DNA of 64,000 nt from Paenibacillus sp. FSL H8-0048 (GTDB lineage Bacteria; Bacillota; Bacilli; Paenibacillales; Paenibacillaceae). This document shows positions 17,228 to 26,036 of the stretch, one piece after another. Every line of letters begins with the position of its first letter. The stretch's first letter is position 1. A program made the position numbers and the translations under genes. The stretch spans positions 5,828,001-5,892,000 of the forward strand of contig NZ_JBBODF010000001.1 in NCBI RefSeq assembly GCF_038002825.1. The letters run 5' to 3'. The notes beneath the pieces are model-generated. The model worked only from the letters and a program-made list of their open reading frames with translations, was not told the DNA's origin and made no database searches.

Positions 17228-18558
17228 ACTACATTGTGCTCAGCCGCACGGCTTGGGAGGATTATGAGTATAAAAGAATGCTGGAGCTCCTCCCGGAGCG
17301 CGGGGAGGTCTGCTTCGCCGGAGCAATGACCCCGGTCCAGCAGCGGAGCAGCCAGGTCAGGTCTGTGACGCTGGCGGAAGTGTACAAACTGAATGCCAGG
17401 GAGTACACGCTGCTGGTCTCATCGCCTTACTGGCTGCCGGATGTGCTGGCTCTGCAGCCTGCTTATACTGTGGCTCTACTGGAGCCTTGTCCGGATGGGG
17501 AGGATGCTGCGCTGTGGGATAAATACAGTGCATCTCTTGGAGCGCTGGCTGATCTTGCCGGCACCTCCTCGGAACGGATCTATCTGGAGCAGAATCTGCG
17601 CCGGGGCCAAGTGGTCTATCTCAATGGAGATGAGCCGGTGTCCTACGGACTTCTCCGCCGGGGGGAGCGGCTGTATTTTCTCACGGATGCTGAGGCGGTC
17701 TGGAACAGGGCATTGGCGGAGCTATGGCATCCGCCTGATGCGGTGAACGGCGGGGAGACGTATCTGGATATTCAGCGCAGGCTCCGTACCCGTTACTATC
17801 TCTCGATGTGCGCCAAGCTGCCCGGTGAGCCTTCGGTGCATTATGTAGCGGCTTCTTACTTATATCTGCAAGGAGATGAGGAAGCTGCGCAGCTTCTGGC
17901 CCAATCCTTTGAGCTGATGCTGCTGCATGATTATACGGAGTGTCTGCATTCACATTACCGGTTCTTCTCAGCGGTTGAAGCGAAAAAGGGGAATCTTGCG
18001 CTTGCACTCCGGCAGTATGAGATTACGGCCTTTACGGAAGAGGAGCGGGCAAGGGTTACGCAGATGAAGCAATGGCTGCACGGGGGTGAAGTCCAGCAGG
18101 GGCTGCTTTGTGCAGAGCTTATGACGGTGAATGAAGACTACGCAGCAGCCATCGGACTATTGGTGCGCTTGCCCGGCCCGGAGGCCCAGCAGCGGCTGCT
18201 GCACAATTATATCGCCACCTTCCAGTGGGAGAAGGCGTTGCAGCTTCACCAGGAGCTGACGGCCGAAGGAACGGTGGCGGAAGCGGGAAGTGCGGGACTG
18301 CCGGGGCTGGCGGGGAATCTAAAGGGTGCAAGTCCGGGAAGAGAGACTTCTTCTGCGGATGAGCTGGCAGAACGGATGGCCGGGCAGATGTCTGTGATTG
18401 AGGGGACCCTGCATCTCCTGTACGGCAGGCGCCATGAGGCTATCCGCAGCTTCCTGCGCTCGGCGGGTGCGGATCAGGGGGCCCGGCAGCTTTTTGCCGA
18501 AATGGCAGATCTGGAAGAAGCAGTGCAGAAGTTAAGAGGAGGGGCTGCGGGTGGCTGA
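17224..18558 (+). CDS. Uncharacterised protein with TPR-like C-terminal half
   Basis: A 444-residue soluble protein I do not recognise. The N-terminal 180 residues are mixed alpha/beta (MNYIVLSRTAWEDYEYKRM, EYTLLVSSPYWLPDVLAL) and could be another degenerate transferase fold. From about residue 195 it is helical with TPR-like spacing (VHYVAASYLYLQGDEEAAQL, FFSAVEAKKGNLALALRQYE, LMTVNEDYAAAIGLLVRL). The minus-strand glycosyltransferases of this island also end in TPR-like segments. Start and stop overlap both neighbours, so all three plus-strand proteins are probably made together. A role as scaffold for the glycosyltransferases is inference. Confidence 0.7.
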   Translation: MNYIVLSRTAWEDYEYKRMLELLPERGEVCFAGAMTPVQQRSSQVRSVTLAEVYKLNAREYTLLVSSPYWLPDVLALQPAYTVALLEPCPDGEDAALWDKYSASLGALADLAGTSSERIYLEQNLRRGQVVYLNGDEPVSYGLLRRGERLYFLTDAEAVWNRALAELWHPPDAVNGGETYLDIQRRLRTRYYLSMCAKLPGEPSVHYVAASYLYLQGDEEAAQLLAQSFELMLLHDYTECLHSHYRFFSAVEAKKGNLALALRQYEITAFTEEERARVTQMKQWLHGGEVQQGLLCAELMTVNEDYAAAIGLLVRLPGPEAQQRLLHNYIATFQWEKALQLHQELTAEGTVAEAGSAGLPGLAGNLKGASPGRETSSADELAERMAGQMSVIEGTLHLLYGRRHEAIRSFLRSAGADQGARQLFAEMADLEEAVQKLRGGAAGG

Positions 18559-19288
18559 CCATGGGAATGAACCGCTGCGCAAGGCTTCAGGCAACCGCCT
18601 GACAGCGATGATGCAGGTGCGCAATGAAAGCGGCCGGTATCTGGAGCAGGTGCTGCAGGAGCTGAGCGGATTTACCGATGAGATCGTCATTGTGGATGAC
18701 GGCAGCACGGATGATACGGTGCGCGTGTGCCGCTCTTTTGCCAAGGTGAGCAAGGTGGTGACGCTGGAGCACTCCCTCTTCGGGCGGGAATGGGAGCTGC
18801 GCCAGACGCTCTGGGATCTGGCGGTATCCACGCGGCCGGACTGGCTTTTGTCGGTAGATGCCGATGAGTTCTACGAAGAGCGGGCCAAGCACGAAATGCG
18901 GCGTCTGATTGACCAGGATGTCTACGATTGGGTGGCCTTCCGGATATATGATTTCTGGGGCGGCACGACCCATTACCGGGAAGATGAGCTCTGGAACCTG
19001 CACATGAGGCATACGCGCACACTGGTGCGTTATCTGCCCGGCTTCTATTATTACACCCCGCAGATGGATCATCACGTTCCCCGGCTGCCGCTATCGTATG
19101 CGGTGCTGCCCGGCTTCCTGGCCGAGCTGCGGGTGAAGCACTACGGCTGGGCGCTGGAGCCTGACGCGCTGCGCCGCAAGTACGACCGCTACATGGAGCT
19201 CGATCCCGAGGGCAAATGGGGAAGCCTGGAGCACTACCGCTCCATTCTGGATGAGCATCCCCGGCTGGTGGAGTGGGGGGAAGTCTAG
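18551..19288 (+). CDS. Family 2 glycosyltransferase
   Basis: A 245-residue GT2 enzyme. The nucleotide-sugar fold reads RLTAMMQVRNESGRYLEQVL, DEIVIVDDGSTDDTVRVC and the DxD motif WLLSVDADEFYEE. A later HHVPRLPLSY and LRVKHYGWALEPD parallel the His-rich ends of related enzymes. The start is GTG at 18551, inside the previous gene (8-base overlap), with GAGGAGG upstream. It lacks the TPR tail found in the other full GT2 proteins here. Donor and acceptor are unknown. It ends 7 bases before the convergent neighbour ends. Confidence 0.88.
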   Translation: MADHGNEPLRKASGNRLTAMMQVRNESGRYLEQVLQELSGFTDEIVIVDDGSTDDTVRVCRSFAKVSKVVTLEHSLFGREWELRQTLWDLAVSTRPDWLLSVDADEFYEERAKHEMRRLIDQDVYDWVAFRIYDFWGGTTHYREDELWNLHMRHTRTLVRYLPGFYYYTPQMDHHVPRLPLSYAVLPGFLAELRVKHYGWALEPDALRRKYDRYMELDPEGKWGSLEHYRSILDEHPRLVEWGEV

Positions 19289-19295
19289 CGCCGCT

Positions 19296-21383
19296 TCAGA
19301 CATTCTTATCTCTGTCATCCCCACTCTGAATCGCCGACTTCACAAGCACCAGCCACGGAATGCTGCCTGTAGCGGGGAGGTTGCCCTGTGAGTGAACCTC
19401 CGCCGCAAGAAGCAGCATGTGGTAGCTGAGGCCAGTGATTGCGGCAGCGCAGCCGGATTGCAGCAGTGTCTGTTCATCGGTGGACGTAAGCTTCGGGGCC
19501 TGCCCGCAAGACTGGGCGATGGCTGCATAGAGCAGCCATTCCGCAGCATCACCAGGAAGGCTATAGTGTTGTGATTGCCGGGTGTAATTCGCACACCATT
19601 GCATTTTAAAAGAAGCAGGGGCATCCAGTAGTCCTCGCAGCAGCGGCAGGGGAAGTCTGCTCCAGAGAAAGCGTGCAGCGCTAGTGGGCCTGCCAAGCAC
19701 GAGCAATGTGTCCCAAGCACCTGTTTGAAGGAGAAGCTGTGCTGCGTAAGAAAAATCTGCAAAGCTAAGCGGTGTGTCTGCGCGGTGTTCCGAATCGGCC
19801 AGGCTGCCAGTATAAGGGGGATGAGTGGAGCATCCTGCTGGAAATGAAGAGATCGATTGTCCATCGGCCCCATGCTCCGCAGGGCCTGCCTGCAGCCCCG
19901 CAAGCTTGCGATGCGCGGCAGCGAGCCCGGGCGGCAGCTCCGCCAGCCGCCCCAGGCCTTGTCCTGCCGCGGCGATTCCGCCGCTGCGGCAGGACAAGGC
20001 CCACAGATAGCCGGATACCCAAGGGTTATCCGGCGCATCTCTCTGCATCCGCGCAAGCCCGGCGGATGCGGCTCCGGGCTGTTCCGGGTCCCGGAACAGC
20101 GTCCCCAGCAGCACCTGAAGCACCTGCCGGATATCCTCCGGCAGCTGCGGTGCTGCGAGAAGCGCCGCCAGCCATGGGGCGGCGCGGGCATTGAGTGCGG
20201 CAGGCACCAGCCTGCTCAGCACTCGCCGGGGCAGGGCAGGGAGCAGCTGACGGGTGAACACCGTCAGCTGCTCCGCTTGCCCGGACAGCAGGCACAGCGT
20301 GGCCAGCTGCTCCCAGGCGGCAAGATCGTCAGGCGAGCAGCCGATCGCCTGCCTGTAATGCTCCATGGCTTCCTCGTAGAGGAAGAGCCGCTCGCAGACC
20401 CGCCCGGCGAATAGGCGGGTGCGGTAGGTTCCGCTGCCGGAGGAGGAAGGGTATTTGTGTGCGGTATCCCCGCTGTCCAGCGCCTGCTGCAGCAGCGGGT
20501 ACGCCCGCCATACCTGACCTTGCTCCAGCAGCAGCCCCGCATAGCTCTCCAGCAGATCGGTGAAATCTGCGTACAGCCCAATCCCGGCCTCATAGACAGA
20601 CTCCGCGTCGTGAGGCCGCCCGCCCGCTTGAAGCGCAAAGGCTGTCTTAAGATACAAGTCAGCGGTATACCCGGAGTCTGGCCGAGCCTCCTCCAGCAGC
20701 GGCAGGAGACGATCTGCTGCCGCCTGATATTGTCCCTGCTGGTAATATTCCGTGCCCAGTGCGTACCGCAGAGGAACGCTGTCCGGTTCAAGCCGCAGAG
20801 CAGCGTGGATCAGCTCCAGATTGCGGCTGGCTTTATTTTTGCGCTGAAGCTCATCATCCAGATAGCCGTAATGGTGCACAGGCAGACGGGCATAAGCGAT
20901 ATGTCCTCCGGGGAGGCTCCAGATGCTGGAGGCCACCTCTTCATGAATGCTGCCGCGAAAACAGATACGTAAATCATTACGGAACAGCCGGCACACATTG
21001 TCTGTCACGTATTCGCGCCCGGAGCCCTCCCCCACATAATGGATAAAAGGCAGGAAATACCCGTCCGCACGCTCCGATTCCAGCAGAAGCTCCAACTCCT
21101 CCACCTTCCAGTCAGCAAGGGCTTCATCTGCATCCAGCACCAGAATCCAGCCATAGGAGGCCAACTGTAGGGTCTGATTACGGGCTTTGGAGAAATCATG
21201 CTCCCAGGGCAGCCGGATCACCCTAGCACCGAACCTGCGGGCGATAACTATACTGTTATCCTCTGATCCGGTATCAGCGATAATGATCTCCGAGACCATG
21301 CCCTGAACAGACAGCAGGCATCGCTCCAGATGCTGCGCTTCATTCCTGACGATCATGCAGAGTGAGATCCCGGGGGTATCCAT
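19296..21383 (-). CDS. GT2 glycosyltransferase fused to a TPR region
   Basis: A 695-residue protein. The GT-A domain fills about 1-230: ISLCMIVRNEAQHLERCLLS, EIIIADTGSEDNSIVIARRF, HDFSKARNQTLQLA and the DxD ILVLDADEA (84-86). The family signatures CFRGSIHEEVAS and VHHYGYLDDE follow. TPR-like helices run from about 190 to 400 (ALGTEYYQQGQYQAAADRLL, KTAFALQAGGRPHDAESVYE). The last 300 residues are Ala/Leu-rich and poorly recognisable. The same layout occurs in SunS, an S-glycosyltransferase acting on a peptide, and in other protein-modifying GT2 enzymes, so a protein acceptor is plausible. The ATG follows GAAAGGAGC. A 16-base perfect inverted repeat lies within it at 19955-20001. Confidence 0.88.
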   Translation of the reverse strand: MDTPGISLCMIVRNEAQHLERCLLSVQGMVSEIIIADTGSEDNSIVIARRFGARVIRLPWEHDFSKARNQTLQLASYGWILVLDADEALADWKVEELELLLESERADGYFLPFIHYVGEGSGREYVTDNVCRLFRNDLRICFRGSIHEEVASSIWSLPGGHIAYARLPVHHYGYLDDELQRKNKASRNLELIHAALRLEPDSVPLRYALGTEYYQQGQYQAAADRLLPLLEEARPDSGYTADLYLKTAFALQAGGRPHDAESVYEAGIGLYADFTDLLESYAGLLLEQGQVWRAYPLLQQALDSGDTAHKYPSSSGSGTYRTRLFAGRVCERLFLYEEAMEHYRQAIGCSPDDLAAWEQLATLCLLSGQAEQLTVFTRQLLPALPRRVLSRLVPAALNARAAPWLAALLAAPQLPEDIRQVLQVLLGTLFRDPEQPGAASAGLARMQRDAPDNPWVSGYLWALSCRSGGIAAAGQGLGRLAELPPGLAAAHRKLAGLQAGPAEHGADGQSISSFPAGCSTHPPYTGSLADSEHRADTPLSFADFSYAAQLLLQTGAWDTLLVLGRPTSAARFLWSRLPLPLLRGLLDAPASFKMQWCANYTRQSQHYSLPGDAAEWLLYAAIAQSCGQAPKLTSTDEQTLLQSGCAAAITGLSYHMLLLAAEVHSQGNLPATGSIPWLVLVKSAIQSGDDRDKNV
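19955..20001. repeat. Perfect 16-bp inverted repeat inside a glycosyltransferase gene
   Basis: GGCCTTGTCCTGCCGC (19955-19970) is exactly inverted at 19986-20001 around a 15-base loop that itself contains GGCG and CGCC. The whole lies in coding sequence for a Gly/Ala-rich segment. Confidence 0.8.
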
Positions 21384-21910
21384 GGTCTGTAAGCTCCTTT
21401 CTAACAGTAGCTGATTGAAAAAGCGGGAGTGTACAGCAAGCGGAGCGGGTATATTCCTGCCGGACTGGAGAGCCGTTATTTCCCCAAAAACAGCACTTCT
21501 TACGGAGTGGCGGACTGAGAGGACCCTATTGTCTCTCTAACCGATGATTTTGGCAGCAGATCCGTCTTTAAGCGCACTGGAGTCCGTAACTCTTCCCAAT
21601 CATGCGTTTTCTCCAAAATAAACGATCCTCAGTCCGCGAGCGACCAGTCACACCGGCACTCTCCTGATAAAAAGCCGGATGCAGATGCAGGATAGTTGCA
21701 GAACGTACACTTAAAACGAGCGAAAAGGTAGACTTTTTATGGATAAATGTAGTCTGTACAACTAAAACTGGCCCAAAAGAGGAGAGGGAAGAAACGGCGG
21801 ATGTTTAAATGTACGAAGTACAACTAAACGGGATATTGGTGAGCAATCAGGCGTTTTAGTTGTACCAAATACAATTAAGGCTATCGCAACTCCGATCATC
21901 TGATGATGTA
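21384..21910. other. Gene-free 527 bp with imperfect repeats
   Basis: No open frame with a ribosome binding site was found. The right half has four related motifs: ACGTACACTTAAAACGAG (about 21702), CTGTACAACTAAAACTGG (about 21754), AGTACAACTAAACGGG (about 21817) and, inverted, CGTTTTAGTTGTACCAAAT (about 21852). The left half has purine-rich stretches such as CGGACTGAGAGGACCC. It contains the upstream region of the 21383 gene (minus strand) and the downstream end of the next glycosyltransferase gene. Confidence 0.6.
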
Positions 21911-23809
21911 CTAATCGGCTGGTCTGGGAAGCGGAAGTGTGAGGCGCGCAGCCGCAGCCGCCGGTGAGTATATGGCCGAAGTTACGAGCGAAGCCAGAAC
22001 CTTGTCAGCCAACAGAATCCAGGGCTGCACAGCCGCAGCAACATCAGACAAGGGGAGGGTGGTGTTCCGGTCCGCCGGGACAACTGCAGGATGATTAAGC
22101 AGCCCGGTGATATCAGCGTAGCCCAGCTCCGCTGCGGAAGCTGCTTCCGCCCGCTGCAACAGCTTCAACAAATCAGCGGCAGGCGGCACCTCAGGCCCTG
22201 CATCATCTACGGTTCCCGCATCGTGCAACACATTATCCATCACTCCCGCACTCTGCGCCGCCGCACCCAACGCTCCCGCATCATGCATAACACTATCCAT
22301 TACTCCCGCACCCCGCGCCCCAGCATCATTCTCACCTGCACTCTGCATCGTCGCATCCAACGCCCCTACATCTTGCATCACACTATCCATCCCTTCAGAA
22401 CCCCGCGCTCCAGCATCGTTCTCACCCGCACTTCGCCCAGTTGCACCCAACGTTCCCGCATCTTTTGCAGCCGCATCCATCACACCCGCACTCTGCACCG
22501 CCGCATCCACCACACCCGCACTCTGCGCCGTACCGTCCATCTCACCCGCAGCAGCCCCGCCCCCAACCACAGCAGCCGCCGCTGTGTAACAGCCATCCCT
22601 TACCAGCAGGCGCAATAGCTCCTGGCGCTGCTCTGTCAGGATGCCAGGCAGCTGCCCGGCCAGCCAGCCGTGGAGCTCTGGCTCGCGGCCTGTGCATTTG
22701 AACAGGCGCGTGAGCCGGGGGATCAGCGGCCAGGGGTCCGGCTGGAGCTGGGCTGCTCTGGTGAAGCAGGCTGCCGCTTCTTGCGCTTCGCCGATCTGCT
22801 GGCAGACCTGCCCCAGCAGCGTGTGGGTGAGATAGGTGCCTAACCCGGATTCCGTATGGTAGAGGGGAGGGGAGGCTCCAATCTCCAGTGCCCGGCACAG
22901 CGCGGTCTTGGCTTCGGCTAAGGCAGACACCTGTAGCAGCAGCGCACCTTTGAGGTGGTGAAGATCGGAGTAATCCGGGAAGAGTGTGCTTCCCTGCCCG
23001 CAAGCCTCCAATGCACCCGGGTAATCACCGGTTACCGCCAGGCAGCGGACTTTGTATTTATAGAGCAGGTGAACATAGCTGGTACCCGGCTCGGCCAGGT
23101 TCAGCGAGGTGCCGATATGCTCCAGCGCCTGCCCGTAATCGCCCAGCCGCATATATTCAACCGCCAGGTTGAAATGCTGAAAAGCATCTCCGGGACTCTG
23201 CTCCAGCTGCTGCTTCAGCAATCCGAGATTACGGCTGATTTTGTCTTTCTGCTCCACGACCCCGTCGGCATAGCCATAGTGATGGACAATGACGGTGCCC
23301 ATATGCATCGCGGCATCCGGGGTCTCCTGCACAATGACAGCCGCAATCTGCTCATGAATAATGCCGCTGAAGCGATAATTCGGACGGTTCTTGAACATCC
23401 GGAGGATCGGGTTAACCGTAAGCGTCTGCGAAGCACGCTCCGTCCCCTGATGATTATGAATCCGCACAAAAAAAGCCTCATACTCCGTATGCTTCGCGCA
23501 CACCAGCAGCTCCTCCCGGCTCCCCGGCTCCAGCTCCTCATCTGCATCCAGCACCAGAATCCAGGTGCCCTGCGCCAGGGCCAGTCCGGCATTGCGTGCG
23601 GCGGCAAAATCCCCGTTCCACGGGTAATTGATGATCCGGGCACCGAAGCTGCGGGCGATCTGGCGGGTGGCGTCGGTGGAGCCAGTGTCCACAATGATGA
23701 TTTCATCCACAGTCCCGCGCACACTCCGGAGACAACGGGCCAGGTTGTCGGCTTCATTTTTGACGATCATGCACAAGGAGATCAACAGTTGCTCTGGTTT
23801 CGTGGTCAT
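21911..23809 (-). CDS. GT2-TPR glycosyltransferase carrying a 10-residue repeat insert
   Basis: A 632-residue protein from the ATG at 23809, which overlaps the upstream stop (ATGA) and has GGAG upstream. The GT-A domain shows LISLCMIVKNEADNLARCL, DEIIIVDTGSTDATRQIARS, GDFAAARNAGLALAQ and ILVLDADEE (DxD 88-90), then FSGIIHEQIAAVIV and VHHYGYADG. TPR-like units follow (FNLAVEYMRLGDYGQALEHI, KVRCLAVTGDYPGALEACG). After that comes an insert of eleven 10-residue repeats related to QSAGVMDAA, encoded by a 30-bp minisatellite, and then a short helical end. It is translated with the gene at 23806-25878. The repeat region is probably disordered and could vary in length between strains. Confidence 0.87.
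   Translation of the reverse strand: MTTKPEQLLISLCMIVKNEADNLARCLRSVRGTVDEIIIVDTGSTDATRQIARSFGARIINYPWNGDFAAARNAGLALAQGTWILVLDADEELEPGSREELLVCAKHTEYEAFFVRIHNHQGTERASQTLTVNPILRMFKNRPNYRFSGIIHEQIAAVIVQETPDAAMHMGTVIVHHYGYADGVVEQKDKISRNLGLLKQQLEQSPGDAFQHFNLAVEYMRLGDYGQALEHIGTSLNLAEPGTSYVHLLYKYKVRCLAVTGDYPGALEACGQGSTLFPDYSDLHHLKGALLLQVSALAEAKTALCRALEIGASPPLYHTESGLGTYLTHTLLGQVCQQIGEAQEAAACFTRAAQLQPDPWPLIPRLTRLFKCTGREPELHGWLAGQLPGILTEQRQELLRLLVRDGCYTAAAAVVGGGAAAGEMDGTAQSAGVVDAAVQSAGVMDAAAKDAGTLGATGRSAGENDAGARGSEGMDSVMQDVGALDATMQSAGENDAGARGAGVMDSVMHDAGALGAAAQSAGVMDNVLHDAGTVDDAGPEVPPAADLLKLLQRAEAASAAELGYADITGLLNHPAVVPADRNTTLPLSDVAAAVQPWILLADKVLASLVTSAIYSPAAAAARLTLPLPRPAD
22213..22542. repeat. 30-bp in-frame minisatellite, 11 units
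   Basis: Eleven units of exactly 30 bp, most starting (on the plus strand) with CACCCGCA, CTCCCGCA or TTCCCGCA. A higher-order 90-bp period is visible: units 3-5 (22273-22362) resemble units 6-8 (22363-22452). The reading frame of the glycosyltransferase is kept throughout, each unit coding ten residues. Confidence 0.9.
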
Positions 23810-25878
23810 AAGCTCAGCTCCGCTCCTCTCTGCCGCTGGGTGTAATTCCACTTCGTATGCCAGGGGGTGCAGCGCAGCACCGCGATGGATTGGGCAACCG
23901 CTGCCCTGTCCTCCTGAAGCGGCCCCTGAGCCGGCTGTCCCGCCCCCTGGAGACGTTCTACAGCTTCTGCGAGCCGCTGCTCCGCCAGATACAGATAACA
24001 GAGCGCCAGTCCGGTGCTGACGGCATCGTCTGCAGGCGATTCCCCCAGGGCAAGCCGGTACCAGCCCGCAGCCTCCGCATAATGCCCTTTATCTATGAGC
24101 AGTTCTCCGAGATACCGCAGGGTTGCGCCCGAAGCGTCTTTACTGTCTGCAAGGCTGATGAATAGTTCCCCCGCCTCTGCACGCCAGCCTTCCTCATACA
24201 GCGCTTCTGCCAGAGTGCGTGTATGTGCCGGGAGGCGTCCAACCAGCCGCTTGCCCAGCGCGATGAACTGGTGCTTCACAGCGAGCCTTATCACCTCGGC
24301 AAGCAGCGGAGAGTCCCCGGTGCTAGCGAAGTCTCCCTGCGGCTCAGCGGAATCAAGAGACAATTCCCTGTCGATCTCAAGCACTGCGAAGCGCACTTCC
24401 GCAGGGAATTGCAGCCACAGCTCCTCCTGCAGCCTCCCGCCCAGCTCCCACGTTAAGACGGCCTCAAGCAGGCAGAGCTGCCGCAGAGTCTCCGCATTTA
24501 GGCCATCCGGTGACAGTTGGGTGGGATTAGCCCGCAGCTTGGCGGTAGTCTTCCTGAATGTATGATAATTTCCGGTAATGATCCAGGAAGACAGCAGGAA
24601 CAGCAAGGTGTCCTCTTCCAGCGGACAGACGGCGGGCGGCAGCTCTGCAATCGCCTTATAAGCGTCCAGCCGATACAATGTTCCGATTATTGCGGTTCTT
24701 GAAGCACGCTGCGCTGTACCGGTTAGCTGTATCAAGAGTGCGGCAATCTCTCCATCCGGCACCTCCAGCTCCTGAAAAGCAGAAGTGATCCCCTCCAGAG
24801 CGGGGAGATACAGGGAGTGCTGCTGTAGCGCTCGATGGTACAGCTGCGCGGCTTCCTTCTGCTTCCCGAGCTGCTGGAAAATGGCCCCCATCCGGTGCAG
24901 CGGGCGGAAGCTGTCCATGCCCTGTTCAGTGACATATGCTCTGCGCGGAGCCGGGGCAGACGTGGTATCTATGGCGTGCTGGTAAGACTGGACAGCGCGT
25001 TCATAGAACCCTTGGCTCTCCCAGGACTGGCCCTGCATGTAATGCAGGTCGGGATAATCTCCATAACGTGTCAGCTCGCGGGTCAGCAGGCTGTCGACCG
25101 CTTTTACATGACCGTTGGCCAAATCAATTGTACACAGATCGCGAATGATCGAGGGACGGTAAGAGGCCTGAAGCGGAGCGAGGGTAAGACTCTGGCGCAG
25201 CAGTTCTCCGGCTTCCTTCAGCCGCCCGCCCTGACAGCAGTTGACCGCCAGATTATAACGGGTGAACACATCGTCAGGCTCTTCCGCAAGTGCAAGACGC
25301 AGCAGGTGCTCGTTGCGGCTGATTTTATGCCTGGCGCTCATGACCGGGGGCAGGTAGCCGAAGTGAAGAATCTCTATTGGACTGGCCCAGGTGGCGGCGG
25401 ACCCATGTTTTGTGAGAATAGAGGACTCCACGCTCTCATGAATTCTTCCACTGAAAAGATAGCCCTGCCCACCCCGGAACAACCGCACCGGATAGTGATA
25501 CAGACGATCCTCGGGCCTGCTTCCCAGCAGGTTCTCTATACGCACCGTGTACGCTTCGGCTGTGCTGCCCACGAGAATCTCCTTAATTGACGCTATGGAA
25601 GTTTGCAGGATTTCATCTGCATCCAGAACCAGTATCCAGCTGCTGGCTGCATGGGAGAGACCGGTATTGCGTGCTTCTGAGAAATGATGATTCCACTGGG
25701 CTTCAATGACCGTTGCCCCATATCTGCGGGCGATCTCCACGGACGAATCGGTTGAGCCGGTATCGACAACGATGATTTCATCGGCGCCCTGCAGGCTGGC
25801 TAGACAACGGGGGAGCAGCTCGGCTTCATTGTTGACAATGAGCTGTACTCCGAGTGTAGGTGTGGCAGATAGATTCAA
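23806..25878 (-). CDS. GT2 glycosyltransferase fused to TPR region
   Basis: A 690-residue protein of the same layout as its two minus-strand relatives. The GT-A domain shows GVQLIVNNEAELLPRCLASL, DEIIVVDTGSTDSSVEIARR, HHFSEARNTGLSHAA and ILVLDADEI (DxD 86-88). Then come FSGRIHESVESSIL, ILHFGYLPPVMS, and TPR-like helices (YNLAVNCCQGGRLKEAGELL, HRMGAIFQQLGKQKEAAQLY, RYLGELLIDKGHYAEAAGWY). It starts at a TTG with GGAGG seven bases before. It is the upstream member of a coupled pair with the 23809 gene and lies just downstream of the repeat surface protein on the same strand, which suggests that protein as its acceptor (inference). Confidence 0.88.
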   Translation of the reverse strand: MNLSATPTLGVQLIVNNEAELLPRCLASLQGADEIIVVDTGSTDSSVEIARRYGATVIEAQWNHHFSEARNTGLSHAASSWILVLDADEILQTSIASIKEILVGSTAEAYTVRIENLLGSRPEDRLYHYPVRLFRGGQGYLFSGRIHESVESSILTKHGSAATWASPIEILHFGYLPPVMSARHKISRNEHLLRLALAEEPDDVFTRYNLAVNCCQGGRLKEAGELLRQSLTLAPLQASYRPSIIRDLCTIDLANGHVKAVDSLLTRELTRYGDYPDLHYMQGQSWESQGFYERAVQSYQHAIDTTSAPAPRRAYVTEQGMDSFRPLHRMGAIFQQLGKQKEAAQLYHRALQQHSLYLPALEGITSAFQELEVPDGEIAALLIQLTGTAQRASRTAIIGTLYRLDAYKAIAELPPAVCPLEEDTLLFLLSSWIITGNYHTFRKTTAKLRANPTQLSPDGLNAETLRQLCLLEAVLTWELGGRLQEELWLQFPAEVRFAVLEIDRELSLDSAEPQGDFASTGDSPLLAEVIRLAVKHQFIALGKRLVGRLPAHTRTLAEALYEEGWRAEAGELFISLADSKDASGATLRYLGELLIDKGHYAEAAGWYRLALGESPADDAVSTGLALCYLYLAEQRLAEAVERLQGAGQPAQGPLQEDRAAVAQSIAVLRCTPWHTKWNYTQRQRGAELSL

Positions 25879-25982
25879 GATTGTTCCTCCTTCGCGGGCC
25901 TTAGTTCCTCCGGGTATTCTGCAAAAATAAGCATGTATAAGCGTGCCGTCTTATGTAGATGCGGAATACCGCACAGGAAAGA

Positions 25983-26003
25983 GTACATGGGTACCCATGC
26001 ACT
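25983..26003. repeat. Palindrome between surface-protein and glycosyltransferase genes
   Basis: A perfect 12-base palindrome ATGGGTACCCAT extends imperfectly to about 20 bases. A second small hairpin, TGCGGAATACCGCA, lies at about 25958-25971. One or both may end transcription of the repeat-protein gene, but there is no clear T-tract. Confidence 0.4.
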
Positions 26004-26036
26004 CCTCTCTTCTGCATCGTATGACGGTAACTAGGC

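Noticed and set aside
22091-22618. Plus-strand Arg/His/Thr-rich frames over the minisatellite
   Set aside because: Complement of the 30-bp repeat in a gene with clear GT2 motifs.
19296-25878. A SunS-type glycocin (bacteriocin) locus
   Set aside because: No small Cys-rich precursor, leader peptidase or exporter is nearby; the likely acceptors are large surface proteins.
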